This document shows, piece by piece, positions 22,825 to 33,359 of a DNA stretch of 64,000 nucleotides. How positions within the stretch are numbered: the stretch's first letter is position 1; the number at the start of each line of letters is the position of its first letter. The translations under genes were made by a program, and so were the position numbers. Below the pieces are notes generated by a model. That model saw only the letters and a program-made list of their open reading frames with translations, had not been told where the DNA came from and did no database searches. Source of the DNA: Alteromonas gracilis (GTDB lineage: Bacteria > Pseudomonadota > Gammaproteobacteria > Enterobacterales > Alteromonadaceae). The DNA lies in contig NZ_PVNO01000023.1 of NCBI RefSeq assembly GCF_002993325.1, forward strand, positions 1 through 64,000, read 5' to 3'.

Positions 22825-24255
22825 TTATAAAAACTTCTTAAGTAGCGATAATTTGAATTTAGAAAACGGCGCATAACGAAAGAACACGTCGAGCGCGAAT
22901 GAGCGCTTCATTACCGTTTTAATATGACTGAATGTATCAAAGCCTGCTTGCCCGTGGTAGCTACCCATGCCGCTATTTCCCACACCGCCAAACGGCAACT
23001 CAGGGTTTGTCATAAACAGCATAGTGTCGTTAGTACACACGCTGCCCGAACTGGTTTTACTGATAATGTTATCGAGCACCTCATCCTTGTCGCTAAATGC
23101 ATAAAGGGCGAGCGGCTTAGGCCTGCTGGTCACAAGCTTAATGCCCGCGTCCATATTATCAACTGTGATAATAGGTAAAATGGGGCCGAAAATCTCTTCT
23201 TTCATTAACGGGCAATCTAACGATGGCGCTAACACGAGCGTGGGAGCCATCGCAGGGCGGGATGCATCTGTCTCTCCGCCATATACCACATTCACGTTTT
23301 CAAGGTAGCTTTCAAGGCGTTTTAGGTGGCGATGATTAACTATATTGCCGTAATCCGGTGACGACAGTGGTACTTTGCCGTACTGTTTTTTCAGCTCTTT
23401 TTTTACCGCATCAATAAGCTTTTGCTCAAAGCCCTTTTCTACAATGACATAATCAGGGGCAATACAGGTTTGTCCCGCATTCATCCATTTTCCCCACACT
23501 AAACGGCGCGCCGTTACCGTAAGATTTGTGTGCTTATCAACAAAGCAAGGGCTTTTTCCACCGAGTTCAAGAGTGACTGGCGTAAGGTTTTTGGCCGCTG
23601 CGCTCATTACAATTTTGCCTACGGCTTCTCCGCCAGTATAGAAAATATGGTCCCACTTGCACGCCAGCAGCGCCGTCGCTTCATCTTTACCGCCCTCTAT
23701 TACGGCAACGCATGAGTTATCCATATATTGAGGGATAAGCTTAGCCACCAGCGACGAGGTTTCTTCGGCCAGTTCTGAGGGTTTTAATACCGCACAGTTG
23801 CCCGCTGCAATAGCAGCGATATAAGGGGCAAGTAACAACTGGAGTGGATAATTCCACGCACCGATGATGAGCACAGTGCCAAGGGGCTCTGGTTTTCGAA
23901 AGCTTTTACCCGGCCACGCCACCATGGGGGTAGATACTTTGCGTGGCTTTGCCCATTTATCAAGATGCTTCAGCGTATGCTTGATATCAGAAAGCAGGAA
24001 GCCTTGTTCCGCTACCATGGCTTCGGTTTTACATTTACCCAAATCATTTTTAAGTGCCTGCAAAATATCGTGCTGGTTGTCTTTAAGCAGGGTTTCTAAT
24101 GCCTTAAGCTGACTTTTACGCCACTCCAGGGACTGAGTTTTACCAGTATCAAAACTGTCGTTAAGTTTGTGAACAACGTCAACAAAGCACACGCCAGTTT
24201 CTACTGCGTGAAGAGAAGGTCTATTTGGCATAAGAAGGCTCCGATAGCATAACAC
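22825..24255 (-). CDS. Aldehyde dehydrogenase (CalB / fatty-aldehyde type)
   Basis: This 476-residue NAD(P)-dependent aldehyde dehydrogenase shows the catalytic Glu in VTLELGGKSPCFVD and the catalytic Cys in NAGQTCIAPDYV, with the conserved EEIFGPILPI and the C-terminal NPELPFGGVGNSGMG. The lack of the N-terminal oligomerisation extension and the YHGQAGFDTFSHIKTVMKR ending place it with coniferyl-aldehyde and fatty-aldehyde dehydrogenases (class 3-like). The start is uncertain: MLCYRSLLM may be shortened to the internal ATG at 24231. The likely roles are detoxifying or oxidising lipid-derived or aromatic aldehydes. It probably forms a unit with the VOC gene. Confidence 0.93.
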   Translation of the reverse strand: MLCYRSLLMPNRPSLHAVETGVCFVDVVHKLNDSFDTGKTQSLEWRKSQLKALETLLKDNQHDILQALKNDLGKCKTEAMVAEQGFLLSDIKHTLKHLDKWAKPRKVSTPMVAWPGKSFRKPEPLGTVLIIGAWNYPLQLLLAPYIAAIAAGNCAVLKPSELAEETSSLVAKLIPQYMDNSCVAVIEGGKDEATALLACKWDHIFYTGGEAVGKIVMSAAAKNLTPVTLELGGKSPCFVDKHTNLTVTARRLVWGKWMNAGQTCIAPDYVIVEKGFEQKLIDAVKKELKKQYGKVPLSSPDYGNIVNHRHLKRLESYLENVNVVYGGETDASRPAMAPTLVLAPSLDCPLMKEEIFGPILPIITVDNMDAGIKLVTSRPKPLALYAFSDKDEVLDNIISKTSSGSVCTNDTMLFMTNPELPFGGVGNSGMGSYHGQAGFDTFSHIKTVMKRSFALDVFFRYAPFSKFKLSLLKKFL

Positions 24256-24482
24256 CCACTACAACAATTCTATGGTTCATCTTAAGGTTGTTGCCGGGCA
24301 AAGCAGCGCAATAATTAACTGATACTATCTTATATTAATAGGGATGTTCGAAGACAACGCAACTAAAATGTTAATTAATGTTTAATGCGAACGTGTCTAA
24401 CCGTCCGTAAGCGGAATGAAGATGTATAGCGGACGGACGCTAGACAAAGAGAACTTACTGGAAATCCATAAGAATAAACAAA

Positions 24483-24510
24483 TAAAAAAGCCCAGTGAAA
24501 ACTGGGCTTT
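24483..24510 (-). terminator. Rho-independent terminator of purA
   Basis: A perfect 7-bp stem GCCCAGT/ACTGGGC around a GAAA loop is followed on the minus strand by a T-rich tract, about 25 bp behind the purA stop codon. Confidence 0.9.
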
Positions 24511-24533
24511 TGAAGGTATTCAACGTGGCGTTA

Positions 24534-25835
<1,302 letters not shown>

Positions 25836-26088
25836 TCATATGTGTAAGAAAATTAGGCGGGGATTCTACAAAATTCTAGGGCAAGGATCACCCCTTTTTC
25901 GAACAAAAATACCACTATTTTATTTTTGCTTTTAAAAACCGTTGGATGTGAACGATTTCTTCAACCACGTTTATTCACGCGCCGAATGATTTTCAAGCAA
26001 CACAGAGACAGTGGCAGTTTCACTTTGAAATTTCACTCACCAAGAGAGCAAGAGATAAAAAAGTAAAGCGACGGCATGTTAACTGCTA

Positions 26089-26271
26089 CTAGCTAAAATA
26101 AAACAATAAAAGCGCACCTAGAATAACCAGCGTACCGCCGATTTGACGAAGCTGATTGGTTGGCTGCTGACTGATTTCTTGTAGATAATTTCGCCATTTA
26201 TTGGGAAAGAGCAGCGGGCCAATTCCCTCGATAATTAAAACCAGCGCCACTGCGGGCAAAAGCCACTCCAT
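26089..26271 (-). CDS. DUF2065 membrane protein (YjeT-like)
   Basis: This 60-residue protein has two membrane helices (MEWLLPAVALVLIIEGIGPLLFP and LRQIGGTLVILGALLLFYF). The pattern 'P-A-x-A-L-V-L-I-I-E-G-I-G-P-L-L-F-P-x-x-W' and 'QLRxIGGxLVxxGxxLLF' identifies DUF2065, the E. coli YjeT family. YjeT lies between hflC and purA in enterobacteria, and purA is also the downstream neighbour here, but hflKC is not present. Function is unknown. Confidence 0.88.
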   Translation of the reverse strand: MEWLLPAVALVLIIEGIGPLLFPNKWRNYLQEISQQPTNQLRQIGGTLVILGALLLFYFS

Positions 26272-26304
26272 ATTTTTTCCTTTCGTTAATGCTTCATTGA
26301 CGGT

Positions 26305-27483
26305 CTAGACCATCTTGGAAAGTGCAGCGAGGTCAATGTAGTCTGCCGTGTGATAGAGACCAAAACCAAACCGTAAGCGGTTGCCTCGAAAGTCGGTAAG
26401 AATATGGTGTGATTTAAGGGTTAACGCTAGTTGTTTTGTAACGTCAGCATCCTCTAATTCGAACGTCAAAAAGTGCCCTCTTTTTGATGCATCCCTTACC
26501 ACCAAGTTTTCTTCATTGAGTAGCGGATGATTGTATTCAGCCAGCTTGTCTAAAAATATACGCTGCATGCCCATCACATGGCCATTAACCGTTTCGACAC
26601 TGATATCATTCTGCTCAAACATGCGAAGTACCGCTCTTAGACGATATAGGGCTGTAAAGTCCATTGTTGCGCCCGCAAACCGCATTCCATCAAGACTGTA
26701 GGGAACGCTTTCCTTTCCACCTGCTTCGCGAGGCTTGTCTAGCTCACCAAACTCAGCAAACCAACCTGTATAAACCGGTCTTAAATCGCATCCTGTGGGC
26801 ACATGTGCAAAGCATGCGCCCTCTCCTGCTTGAGCGTATTTATAACTACCAGATAGATAAAAAGCGCGGTGAGCTATGGCTTTTAAATTCGTGGGTTTTG
26901 CCATAAAGCCATGATACCCATCGACTACCACTAATGTGTCGTTATTGGTAACGCTGTTTACAATATCAGCCACGTCGTCTACAACATAACCCGAGTTGAA
27001 GAATACTTGGCTAAAGAAAACTAACTCTGGATTATGCTCGGCAATAGCTGTCATAAACCGTGAAGAGAAGGTGTCGAAAGGTTTAGTAGGCACGGTAATG
27101 AGTTCTATCGTGCCTTGCTCTTGCATTCTACTGGCCTGACGCTGGAAACTATGGAACTCGCTGTCTGTCGATACCACTTTATAAGGCCCAGACGAGTCGA
27201 TACAACTCATAATGCGGTACAGTAGTTCATGGGTATTGGGCGCAAAGACAATTTGCTCTGGGGCACCCGTGTTTAGGATATCGCTAATGCGATGCTGTAG
27301 TTCTGGGACAAGTGTTTCGAAGAAGTATCTCCACTTTTCATCTACATACGTTGCGCTGTCATCCCAGTATTCCAACATTGCGTCACGGGTACAGTCTGGC
27401 CAAAAATAATGACTGTGACAGGCATAGTGTTGTTTATGTTTATTCGCGTTAAGAAAACCCGTGTAAAACTTTTGATATGACAT
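26305..27483 (-). CDS. Class V aminotransferase-fold protein (kynureninase-like)
   Basis: This 392-residue protein has the fold-type I PLP architecture. The N-terminal FWPDCTRDAMLEYWDDSATYVD region is followed by APNTHELLYRIMSC (PLP phosphate contact), VVVDGYHGFMA (Asp that pairs with the pyridine nitrogen) and FYLSGSYKYAQAGEGACF, with the Schiff-base Lys near 215. The 'DxxHxxx..P.n' context resembles kynureninases and cysteine desulfurase-like enzymes. The substrate is unknown and I would not name it. It lies 33 bp upstream of the DUF2065 gene. A 23-bp palindrome (27584-27606) sits in its upstream region. Confidence 0.85.
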   Translation of the reverse strand: MSYQKFYTGFLNANKHKQHYACHSHYFWPDCTRDAMLEYWDDSATYVDEKWRYFFETLVPELQHRISDILNTGAPEQIVFAPNTHELLYRIMSCIDSSGPYKVVSTDSEFHSFQRQASRMQEQGTIELITVPTKPFDTFSSRFMTAIAEHNPELVFFSQVFFNSGYVVDDVADIVNSVTNNDTLVVVDGYHGFMAKPTNLKAIAHRAFYLSGSYKYAQAGEGACFAHVPTGCDLRPVYTGWFAEFGELDKPREAGGKESVPYSLDGMRFAGATMDFTALYRLRAVLRMFEQNDISVETVNGHVMGMQRIFLDKLAEYNHPLLNEENLVVRDASKRGHFLTFELEDADVTKQLALTLKSHHILTDFRGNRLRFGFGLYHTADYIDLAALSKMV

Positions 27484-27583
27484 GCCTGCTACCTACGTGT
27501 AAAACCGTGCAAAATAAATAACCGAGTAAACAGTATCAAAGTTCCGTGGTGCGCGCACGGCGCTGACTAAAGCCGATAACATT

Positions 27584-27606
27584 TATTTACAATTAAAGTG
27601 TAAATA
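27584..27606. promoter_or_regulatory. 23-bp inverted repeat, candidate operator
   Basis: TATTTACA and TGTAAATA form a perfect 8-bp inverted repeat with a 7-bp spacer, between the divergent aminotransferase-fold gene and the 141-residue gene at 27.8 kb. It looks like a dimeric regulator site. The order is TTTACA then TGTAAA, the reverse of a TyrR box, so I do not assign it to that regulator. Confidence 0.5.
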
Positions 27607-27756
27607 GTTTTGCCCAATCTATGTGAATTGATGTTATTTCTGATGTTTGTCAAACAAGTGTGGAATCCACATCCGTAGCTGACATTTCAAAAACGAGTTT
27701 GTGTTTCTCGATTTAATGGTTAGTCTTATATCAGTGGATCTATAAAAAGGTTTTTT

Positions 27757-28182
27757 ATGCGTTTCCCTAAATATGGAAATTACTCTTTGGATATATCAGG
27801 TAACGTACTTGAAGTGTTCGCAACAGGCGCATGGAACTTGAAAACCACTGAATTCTTCGTAGAAGAAATGCATGACATCATTAGCACTTTTGATAGCAAA
27901 CCTTGGGCAGCGTTAATGGACGCTCGGCGATGGGTGCTATCTACCCCTGAGTGCCAAACCCGGCTAACCGAAGCGATAAAAGTCAACATTACCCAGGGGT
28001 TGACCCGTTCAGCTTATGTCTTAGATATTGGGATGGTAAAACGTGCTCAGTTAGAGCGAACTCACCCGTCAAAACATCGCGACTTCATCAGTAATAACTA
28101 CGAACGAGAATATTTCCACAAGTACTTCGACGCGCTTAATTGGCTACATAAAGAAGGGTTTTCACCTATAGTAAAACCATAG
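27757..28182 (+). CDS. SpoIIAA/STAS-like hypothetical protein
   Basis: This 141-residue soluble protein has no strong family match that I can name. The pattern 'Y-S-L-D-I-S-G-N-V-L-E-V-F-A-T-G-A-W-N-L' then 'F-V-E-E-M-H-D-I-I', 'W-A-A-L-M-D-A-R-R-W-V-L' and 'SAYVLDIGMVKRAQLERTHP' alternates strands and helices as in STAS/SpoIIAA-like domains. The AGAALMDAR-type strand could correspond to the phosphorylatable Ser/Asp region but lacks a clear Ser. Many Alteromonas and Vibrio proteins of this length are annotated only as hypothetical. Its regulator-like upstream palindrome is described separately. Confidence 0.55.
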   Translation: MRFPKYGNYSLDISGNVLEVFATGAWNLKTTEFFVEEMHDIISTFDSKPWAALMDARRWVLSTPECQTRLTEAIKVNITQGLTRSAYVLDIGMVKRAQLERTHPSKHRDFISNNYEREYFHKYFDALNWLHKEGFSPIVKP

Positions 28183-28243
28183 TGCTTTATGTAGCCTGCT
28201 GATTAAAGGCCGTTTATCGGTGTTTAATTATAGACGGCGCTGG

Positions 28244-29113
28244 TTAGTACAGAAGGCTGTAGACCTTACGACGATATTCTGACTTAAGCGGATCTCCATC
28301 TGCCAGCGCATTTATCATATCCATCATTAGCTTTCTTGCATCACCAAAGCCGAGTTCTTTTTTCAGCACGCTGTAGAGAAGCGCTAGCGCATCTTGAGAT
28401 TTGTTTGCTTGATGCAACTGCACGGCTAAGTCTACTTTTAGTTGAAGGTCATCAGGATTAGCATCTACCGCCGCTTGAAGATTACGAATCTCCGGAGTAT
28501 CAGCCGCCTGCTCTGCCAACTCAATTTTGCCCGCTAAGCTTTTGTAGCGAGAGTCTTGGTCGACCAACTTAATCTCTTCAAGTAACGCTTTCGCAGTGTC
28601 AACTGACCCTGTCTCAATGTAGCAGTCAATAAGCATATACTTAGCATTAACGTTATCAGGATTAAGCGTCAACGCTTCTTTGGCCGCTGGAAGTGCTTCT
28701 GCGTATTCACCTTGCTGAATGGCCTTACCCGCAGTAGCAAGCAAATCATCTTCTGGATTAGGAAGGTACTTAGAAAGCATTTCGCGAATTTGCTGTTCAG
28801 GCTGAACGCCAGCAAAGCCATCGACTGGCTGACCATTTTGAACCACCATTACTGTAGGTAGACTTCTAATACCGAACTGCGCGGCAACTTCTTGTTGCGC
28901 TTCACAATCTACTTTCGCCAAGATTAGGTGCTGGCTATATTCACCCGCTAACTTCTCAAGAATAGGCATGAGATCTTTGCACGGCTCGCACCAGTCAGCC
29001 CAAAAGTCGATGAGCACCAGCTTCTCTTGAGATGCTTCAATAATAATTTGTTGAAAGTTTTCTACCGTAATATCAACAATAGTTGCTTGGCTATTTGCAA
29101 CGAGATTTTCCAT
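28244..29113 (-). CDS. YbbN/CnoX-type thioredoxin-TPR co-chaperone
   Basis: This 289-residue protein has an N-terminal thioredoxin domain (about 15-120, with WADWCEPCKDLMP, residues 38-50) and a C-terminal helical part of TPR-like repeats (AEALPAAKEALTLNPDNVNAKYMLIDCYIETG and similar). This is the CnoX/YbbN layout, a chaperedoxin that protects client proteins and hands them to DnaK or GroEL. E. coli YbbN lacks the first active Cys (SxxC), whereas here the CEPC motif is complete and could be redox active, as in Caulobacter CnoX. It lies opposite the 141-residue gene and is followed by nothing in an operon. Confidence 0.88.
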   Translation of the reverse strand: MENLVANSQATIVDITVENFQQIIIEASQEKLVLIDFWADWCEPCKDLMPILEKLAGEYSQHLILAKVDCEAQQEVAAQFGIRSLPTVMVVQNGQPVDGFAGVQPEQQIREMLSKYLPNPEDDLLATAGKAIQQGEYAEALPAAKEALTLNPDNVNAKYMLIDCYIETGSVDTAKALLEEIKLVDQDSRYKSLAGKIELAEQAADTPEIRNLQAAVDANPDDLQLKVDLAVQLHQANKSQDALALLYSVLKKELGFGDARKLMMDMINALADGDPLKSEYRRKVYSLLY

Positions 29114-29290
29114 AACGCAGGCCTTTAATTTCTTATGTTGTGTGGAATATGGGGCAGTAATAGATAAATTACAAGGTTAGCTTAGCGTGAATAAAGCCTT
29201 TACCTTTGTCGGATTGACGACTATTTGTTATGAAGTGAAATGTTAATGTAGTGTGAAGTTTTGCTGTTACACCTAGACTGAGAGGGGTTT

Positions 29291-29629
29291 ATGACTACAC
29301 AAACCAGCGAGAATACTGAATTTACTTCGTTTAAAGCCTTTTATCCTTTCTACCTAAATGAACATAGAGACGCAACATGCCGAACTCTTCACTTCATTGG
29401 TTCATGGTTAGTTTTAGGCGTAATTGCTGCCGCTTTCATAACCGGCAACTGGGCTATATTGTGGGCAATTCCTTCAGTGGGCTATGGTTTCGCTTGGGTC
29501 GGTCATTTCTTTTTTGAGAAAAATCGTCCTGCCACTTTCAAGCACCCTATTTACAGCCTAATTGGTGACTGGGTGATGTTTAAAGATATTCTGACGGGCA
29601 AAATCAGTCTAAGGGGAAAGCAAAAGTAA
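29291..29629 (+). CDS. DUF962/Mpo1-like membrane protein
   Basis: This 112-residue protein starts FTSFKAFYPFYLNEHRDATCRTLHFIGSWLV and has the conserved histidines of the DUF962 family (HRDATCRTLHFIG, 'W-V-G-H-F-F-F-E-K-N-R-P-A-T-F-K-H-P') followed by a membrane segment. In yeast the related Mpo1 is an iron-dependent dioxygenase of 2-hydroxy fatty acids; bacterial members are poorly studied. A two- to three-helix inner-membrane topology is likely. It has a normal length and a short operon-free context. Confidence 0.88.
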   Translation: MTTQTSENTEFTSFKAFYPFYLNEHRDATCRTLHFIGSWLVLGVIAAAFITGNWAILWAIPSVGYGFAWVGHFFFEKNRPATFKHPIYSLIGDWVMFKDILTGKISLRGKQK

Positions 29630-29838
29630 AGAGAGGAAAAATGGGAAGATAAACAATAAGACAACGCTCTTTTTAACACGTTATTTCGCGTCTTCACCGC
29701 ACACTCTTTACATACGAGAAACGAAAGCGATATGTTTAAGACAAGGCTTGCCCTGCTTGGCTGATGTTAACGCTCAGTCAATGGCAACAATCGCCAACGC
29801 TATCGCGCTCTGCGCCAGAACAATAAAAAGGAACCACC

Positions 29839-31953
29839 ATGTCTGCGTTTCGCTTTACTTCTCGGTCTATCCGAAAAGGCTTTTTAGCCACATCCACAGC
29901 GTTTTCATTACTTGCCGTTAGTGCGAGTCAAACCTATGCAATACAGGAGCAGGAAGACAGCGCCTCTCTTGTACCTTCTAATGCACTCGTCTTTGATGAC
30001 ACCTTTAATTTAGAGTTTGTCGCTAGCCCACAGTTTATTGATGACAAAACCGTGGTATACGCTCGACAGAGCATGGATATTATGACGGACAGTCGTCAAA
30101 GTAGGCTTTGGCAGGTAGATATAAAATCAGGCGAGCACCGCCCATTTATTGGTTTGGATGAAAGCCTATCTCAAGCGACGTTATCACCCAATGGTAAAAT
30201 GGTGGCCTACACGAAGGCAGTTAATGGCAGAGGGCAACTCCACCTTTACTATTTAGATACAATGCAGTCTGTGCGCCTAACGAATACCAGTGAAACGCCT
30301 CGCCAATTGACTTGGTCACACGACAGTAAATCGCTGGCATTTACGTTATTTACACAAGAAAAGCAAAAGCCTATTTTTACCGCTATGCCAAGTAAACCAG
30401 AAGGCGCTCAATGGGCAGAGCAAGCGACTTATATTGATGCAGTACAATATCGAGGCGACGGCAGAGGCTACCTTAGAGAGGGGTTTGACCAAATCTATGT
30501 GCTGCCTGTTGAGGGTGGTACGCCACGTCAATTGACTTCAGGAAAATTCCCAAGTGGCGGTGCGCTTTCATTTTCGAATGACAATGACTGGGTTTACTTC
30601 GCCACCCCACACCAAGAAGACTATGCGTTGAACCCGCTGTCTAGTGACATTTACAAAGTGAATGTAAAGACGGCAGATATTGAACAAGTTACCGATCTTG
30701 AAGGGCCTGAGGGCAACCCTACGTTAAGTCCTGACGGTAAGTACCTGGCTTTTACTCAACTGAACGACAGAAAGCTGTCCTACCAGAATGGCGACCTCGT
30801 TGTCCTTGAACTTAAAAGCGGCAACGTTACTCGTTTAACCGAGGCGTTAGATAGAAGTTTAGGTAAGTTTGAGTGGCGTAGAGACAGTCGTGGCTTAGTA
30901 TTTTCTTACCTTGATCACGGAGAAACCAAGCTTGCCACTGTGAATTTAAAAGGTGACATAAAACCCATTGATGTAACGCTTGGTGGCCAAGCCTTTGGGC
31001 GTCCTTATACTTCTGGCGATTTCGCTGTTAGTGATAAAGGCGATATTGTTTACACAACGGCGAGCCGAACCACCCCTGGTGACCTCGCGCTTTACCGTAA
31101 AGGGAAAAAAGACACACAGCTTACTGATTTAAATAGCGATGCGTTAGGACACAAGACACTTGCTCAAGTTCAGGATCTATCTGTTGTATCTAGCGTTGAT
31201 GAACGCCCCATTGACGCGTGGATTGCCTTGCCTCCTGACTTTGATAGCAGCAAAAAGTACCCACTTATTCTAGAAATTCACGGCGGCCCGCATGCGGCTT
31301 ATGGTCCTCACTTTGCGATGGAAATACAGCTTATGGCTGCGCAGGGCTACGTAGTGGTATGGTCAAACCCAAGGGGCAGTAGCTCTTACGGTGAAGATTT
31401 TGGCAACCTTATTCATCACAACTATCCATCTGAGGACTACAACGACCTAATGGATGTGGTGGACGCGGTGGTAGCGAACGGTTACGTAGACAGCGACAAC
31501 CTGTTCATAACCGGTGGCTCCGGCGGCGGCGTATTAACCGCCTGGTCTATTGGTAAAACCGACCGTTTTAGGGCTGCAGTAGTAGCTAAACCTGTGATTA
31601 ACTGGATGAGCTTTGCACTGACTGCTGATGCCTACCCCTTCTTCAGTCAATATTGGATGGCTGATAAGCCTTGGAATATTGCAGATAAGCTTTGGAAGCG
31701 TAGCCCGTTGAGTTTAGTAGGTAACGTGAAAACACCAACAATGCTACTCACGGGTGAGGCTGACTACCGTACTCCGATCAGTGAGTCTGAGCAGTATTAC
31801 CAGGCGCTGAAGTTACAAGGCGTCGATGCTGCTATGGTCCGCATCCCGGGAGCGTCACACGGGATAGCAAGCCGGCCCTCGCGTTTAATCCAAAAGGTGG
31901 GGAACATCATGGCGTGGTTTGAGCGCTATAGGAAAGAAAAAGACACTGAGTAA
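29839..31953 (+). CDS. S9-family prolyl oligopeptidase-type peptidase, exported
   Basis: This 704-residue peptidase has a signal peptide (SFSLLAVSASQTYA-like, ending near 35), an N-terminal beta-propeller built of WD40-like PD40 repeats (LSPNGKMVAYTKAVNG, LSPDGKYLAFTQLND, SWSHDSKSLAFTLF) and the C-terminal alpha/beta-hydrolase domain. The nucleophile is in ITGGSGGGVLTAWS, the Asp in LLTGEADYRTP and the His in IPGASHGIA. It therefore belongs to the S9C-like dipeptidyl/acyl-aminoacyl peptidases. The AAGGAACCACC Shine-Dalgarno and a hairpin terminator 20 bp after the stop frame a single transcript. A role in periplasmic peptide utilisation is likely. Confidence 0.94.
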   Translation: MSAFRFTSRSIRKGFLATSTAFSLLAVSASQTYAIQEQEDSASLVPSNALVFDDTFNLEFVASPQFIDDKTVVYARQSMDIMTDSRQSRLWQVDIKSGEHRPFIGLDESLSQATLSPNGKMVAYTKAVNGRGQLHLYYLDTMQSVRLTNTSETPRQLTWSHDSKSLAFTLFTQEKQKPIFTAMPSKPEGAQWAEQATYIDAVQYRGDGRGYLREGFDQIYVLPVEGGTPRQLTSGKFPSGGALSFSNDNDWVYFATPHQEDYALNPLSSDIYKVNVKTADIEQVTDLEGPEGNPTLSPDGKYLAFTQLNDRKLSYQNGDLVVLELKSGNVTRLTEALDRSLGKFEWRRDSRGLVFSYLDHGETKLATVNLKGDIKPIDVTLGGQAFGRPYTSGDFAVSDKGDIVYTTASRTTPGDLALYRKGKKDTQLTDLNSDALGHKTLAQVQDLSVVSSVDERPIDAWIALPPDFDSSKKYPLILEIHGGPHAAYGPHFAMEIQLMAAQGYVVVWSNPRGSSSYGEDFGNLIHHNYPSEDYNDLMDVVDAVVANGYVDSDNLFITGGSGGGVLTAWSIGKTDRFRAAVVAKPVINWMSFALTADAYPFFSQYWMADKPWNIADKLWKRSPLSLVGNVKTPTMLLTGEADYRTPISESEQYYQALKLQGVDAAMVRIPGASHGIASRPSRLIQKVGNIMAWFERYRKEKDTE

Positions 31954-31970
31954 GGTTTGTTCTTAATGTA

Positions 31971-32000
31971 AAAAGCGCCACATGATGTGGCGCTTTTTTT
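31971..32000. terminator. Terminator behind the S9 peptidase
   Basis: AGCGCCACA and TGTGGCGCT form a 9-bp perfect stem with a TGA loop, followed by seven T residues on the plus strand. The four A residues in front could also help stop the convergent sugar-dehydrogenase transcript. Confidence 0.92.
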
Positions 32001-32016
32001 GTGCTTGCTAACTCAG

Positions 32017-33186
32017 CTACTTAGTTAACTTTAGAACTTTTCCATCAGGCGCGTCAGTCAATAAATAGATAGCGCCATCGGGGCCCACTTCAACGTCACG
32101 AATACGGGCTTGATTATCTCGTAAGTATTCAAATTGTTCCACTGCCTCACCCTTTTCTACTTCAATTCGACGAAGGTGGGTAAACTTTAAAGAGCCAACT
32201 AATATATCGCCGTTCCACTCTTTGAACATATCCCCCTGATAAAAAGTTAGACCGCTTGGCGCTATGGATGGATCCCAGTAAATCCATGGCTGCTTCATAC
32301 CATCCATATGGGTCTTATCGCTGATGATTTCACCGCTATAGTCAATACCGTATGTTATTGAGGGCCAGCCATAATTCGCCCCTTTTTCGAGGATATTGAT
32401 TTCATCACCGCCTTTAGGGCCGTGTTCCATCGCCCAGACTGCACCTGTTTCAGGATGGATTGTTATTCCTTGTACATTACGATGGCCATAACTGAATATT
32501 TCAGGCGCATCACCATCAGTAAACGGATTGTCTTGCGGTACGCTACCATCGGCATTGATACGTACTATTTTACCGAAGTGGTTATTCGTATTTTGTGCTT
32601 CCTTCATGTATTTATAGCGATCGCCCATGGCAACATATAGCTTGTTGTCAGCATCAAACGCAAGGCGACAGCCAAAATGAAAGCCGTTATCTACGATTGA
32701 ATCGGCGCTAAATATCACCTGAACGTTTTCAAGGCCTTTGTCAGCTAAGGTGGCTTTGGCAACACTGCTGCTACTTCCAGGTTTATCAGCTACATCACTT
32801 GCTTTGCTGTAACAAAAATAAATAGTGTTGTTGCTGGCAAAATCTGGGTCTATAGCAATATCAAGCATACCGCCTTGGTTTTGCGCTACAACGTCAGGCA
32901 CGTTCTCAAGTCGTCCAGACAAGGTTCCGTCTTTCGATAAACGCTGAATTCCACCCGCACGCTCGGTAATTAACATGTCACCATTCGGTAAAAATGCCAT
33001 TCCCCACGGATGAACAAGTCCCTCTGCCAGAGTAGTAACAGTGAGTTCATCGTCACTTACGCCGTGATCGTGGTCGCCGTGGGCCAGTGCAAACTGGCTA
33101 GCAGATAAAGTAGCGATACACGCAACTGAAGTGGCTATTTTGCACATTCGCTTAGAATTTCCAGACTGGGGGATATTTGTTTTCAT
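32017..33186 (-). CDS. PQQ-dependent soluble sugar dehydrogenase
   Basis: This 389-residue exported protein has a signal peptide ending near residue 35, then a His-rich HGDHDHGVSDD segment and a six-bladed beta-propeller of the soluble glucose/aldose dehydrogenase family. Typical stretches are GLVHPWGMAFLPNGDMLITERAGGI, GGMLDIAIDPDF, FSYGHRNVQGI and MEHGPKGGDEINILEKGANYGWP. The HRN(P/V)QG and HGP motifs contribute the quinone and Ca2+ pocket. The homologue YliI (Asd) of E. coli oxidises aldose sugars with PQQ. The His-rich segment might bind a metal and is not typical. It ends near the bidirectional terminator shared with the S9 peptidase. Confidence 0.92.
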   Translation of the reverse strand: MKTNIPQSGNSKRMCKIATSVACIATLSASQFALAHGDHDHGVSDDELTVTTLAEGLVHPWGMAFLPNGDMLITERAGGIQRLSKDGTLSGRLENVPDVVAQNQGGMLDIAIDPDFASNNTIYFCYSKASDVADKPGSSSSVAKATLADKGLENVQVIFSADSIVDNGFHFGCRLAFDADNKLYVAMGDRYKYMKEAQNTNNHFGKIVRINADGSVPQDNPFTDGDAPEIFSYGHRNVQGITIHPETGAVWAMEHGPKGGDEINILEKGANYGWPSITYGIDYSGEIISDKTHMDGMKQPWIYWDPSIAPSGLTFYQGDMFKEWNGDILVGSLKFTHLRRIEVEKGEAVEQFEYLRDNQARIRDVEVGPDGAIYLLTDAPDGKVLKLTK

Positions 33187-33282
33187 TCAAAAATGGGCCT
33201 CAAAGTTCAAGAGAGCTTGTGCTTTTTTGCACACGCCTCTTTTTTATTGTCGTTTTCGTTTTTTCTTTGAAAAGCAGTATAC

Positions 33283-33314
33283 AAAAAAGGGTACAGCCCC
33301 GCTGTACCCTTTTT
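33283..33314. terminator. Bidirectional terminator between sugar dehydrogenase and dps
   Basis: GGGTACAGC and GCTGTACCC form a perfect 9-bp stem with a CCC loop, A-rich before and T-rich after. On the minus strand it lies just behind the dps stop codon. Confidence 0.92.
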
Positions 33315-33359
33315 GATGGATTCACTCCCTTACGGGATTAATCGACGTATATTATCGTT

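Noticed and set aside
24402..24440. Inverted sequence CCGTCCG..CGGACGG near the purA terminator
   Set aside because: The stem is only seven pairs with a large loop, and it has no T-run or conserved context; probably incidental.
27584..27606. TyrR box
   Set aside because: A TyrR box has TGTAAA first and TTTACA second; here the order is reversed and the spacing is seven.
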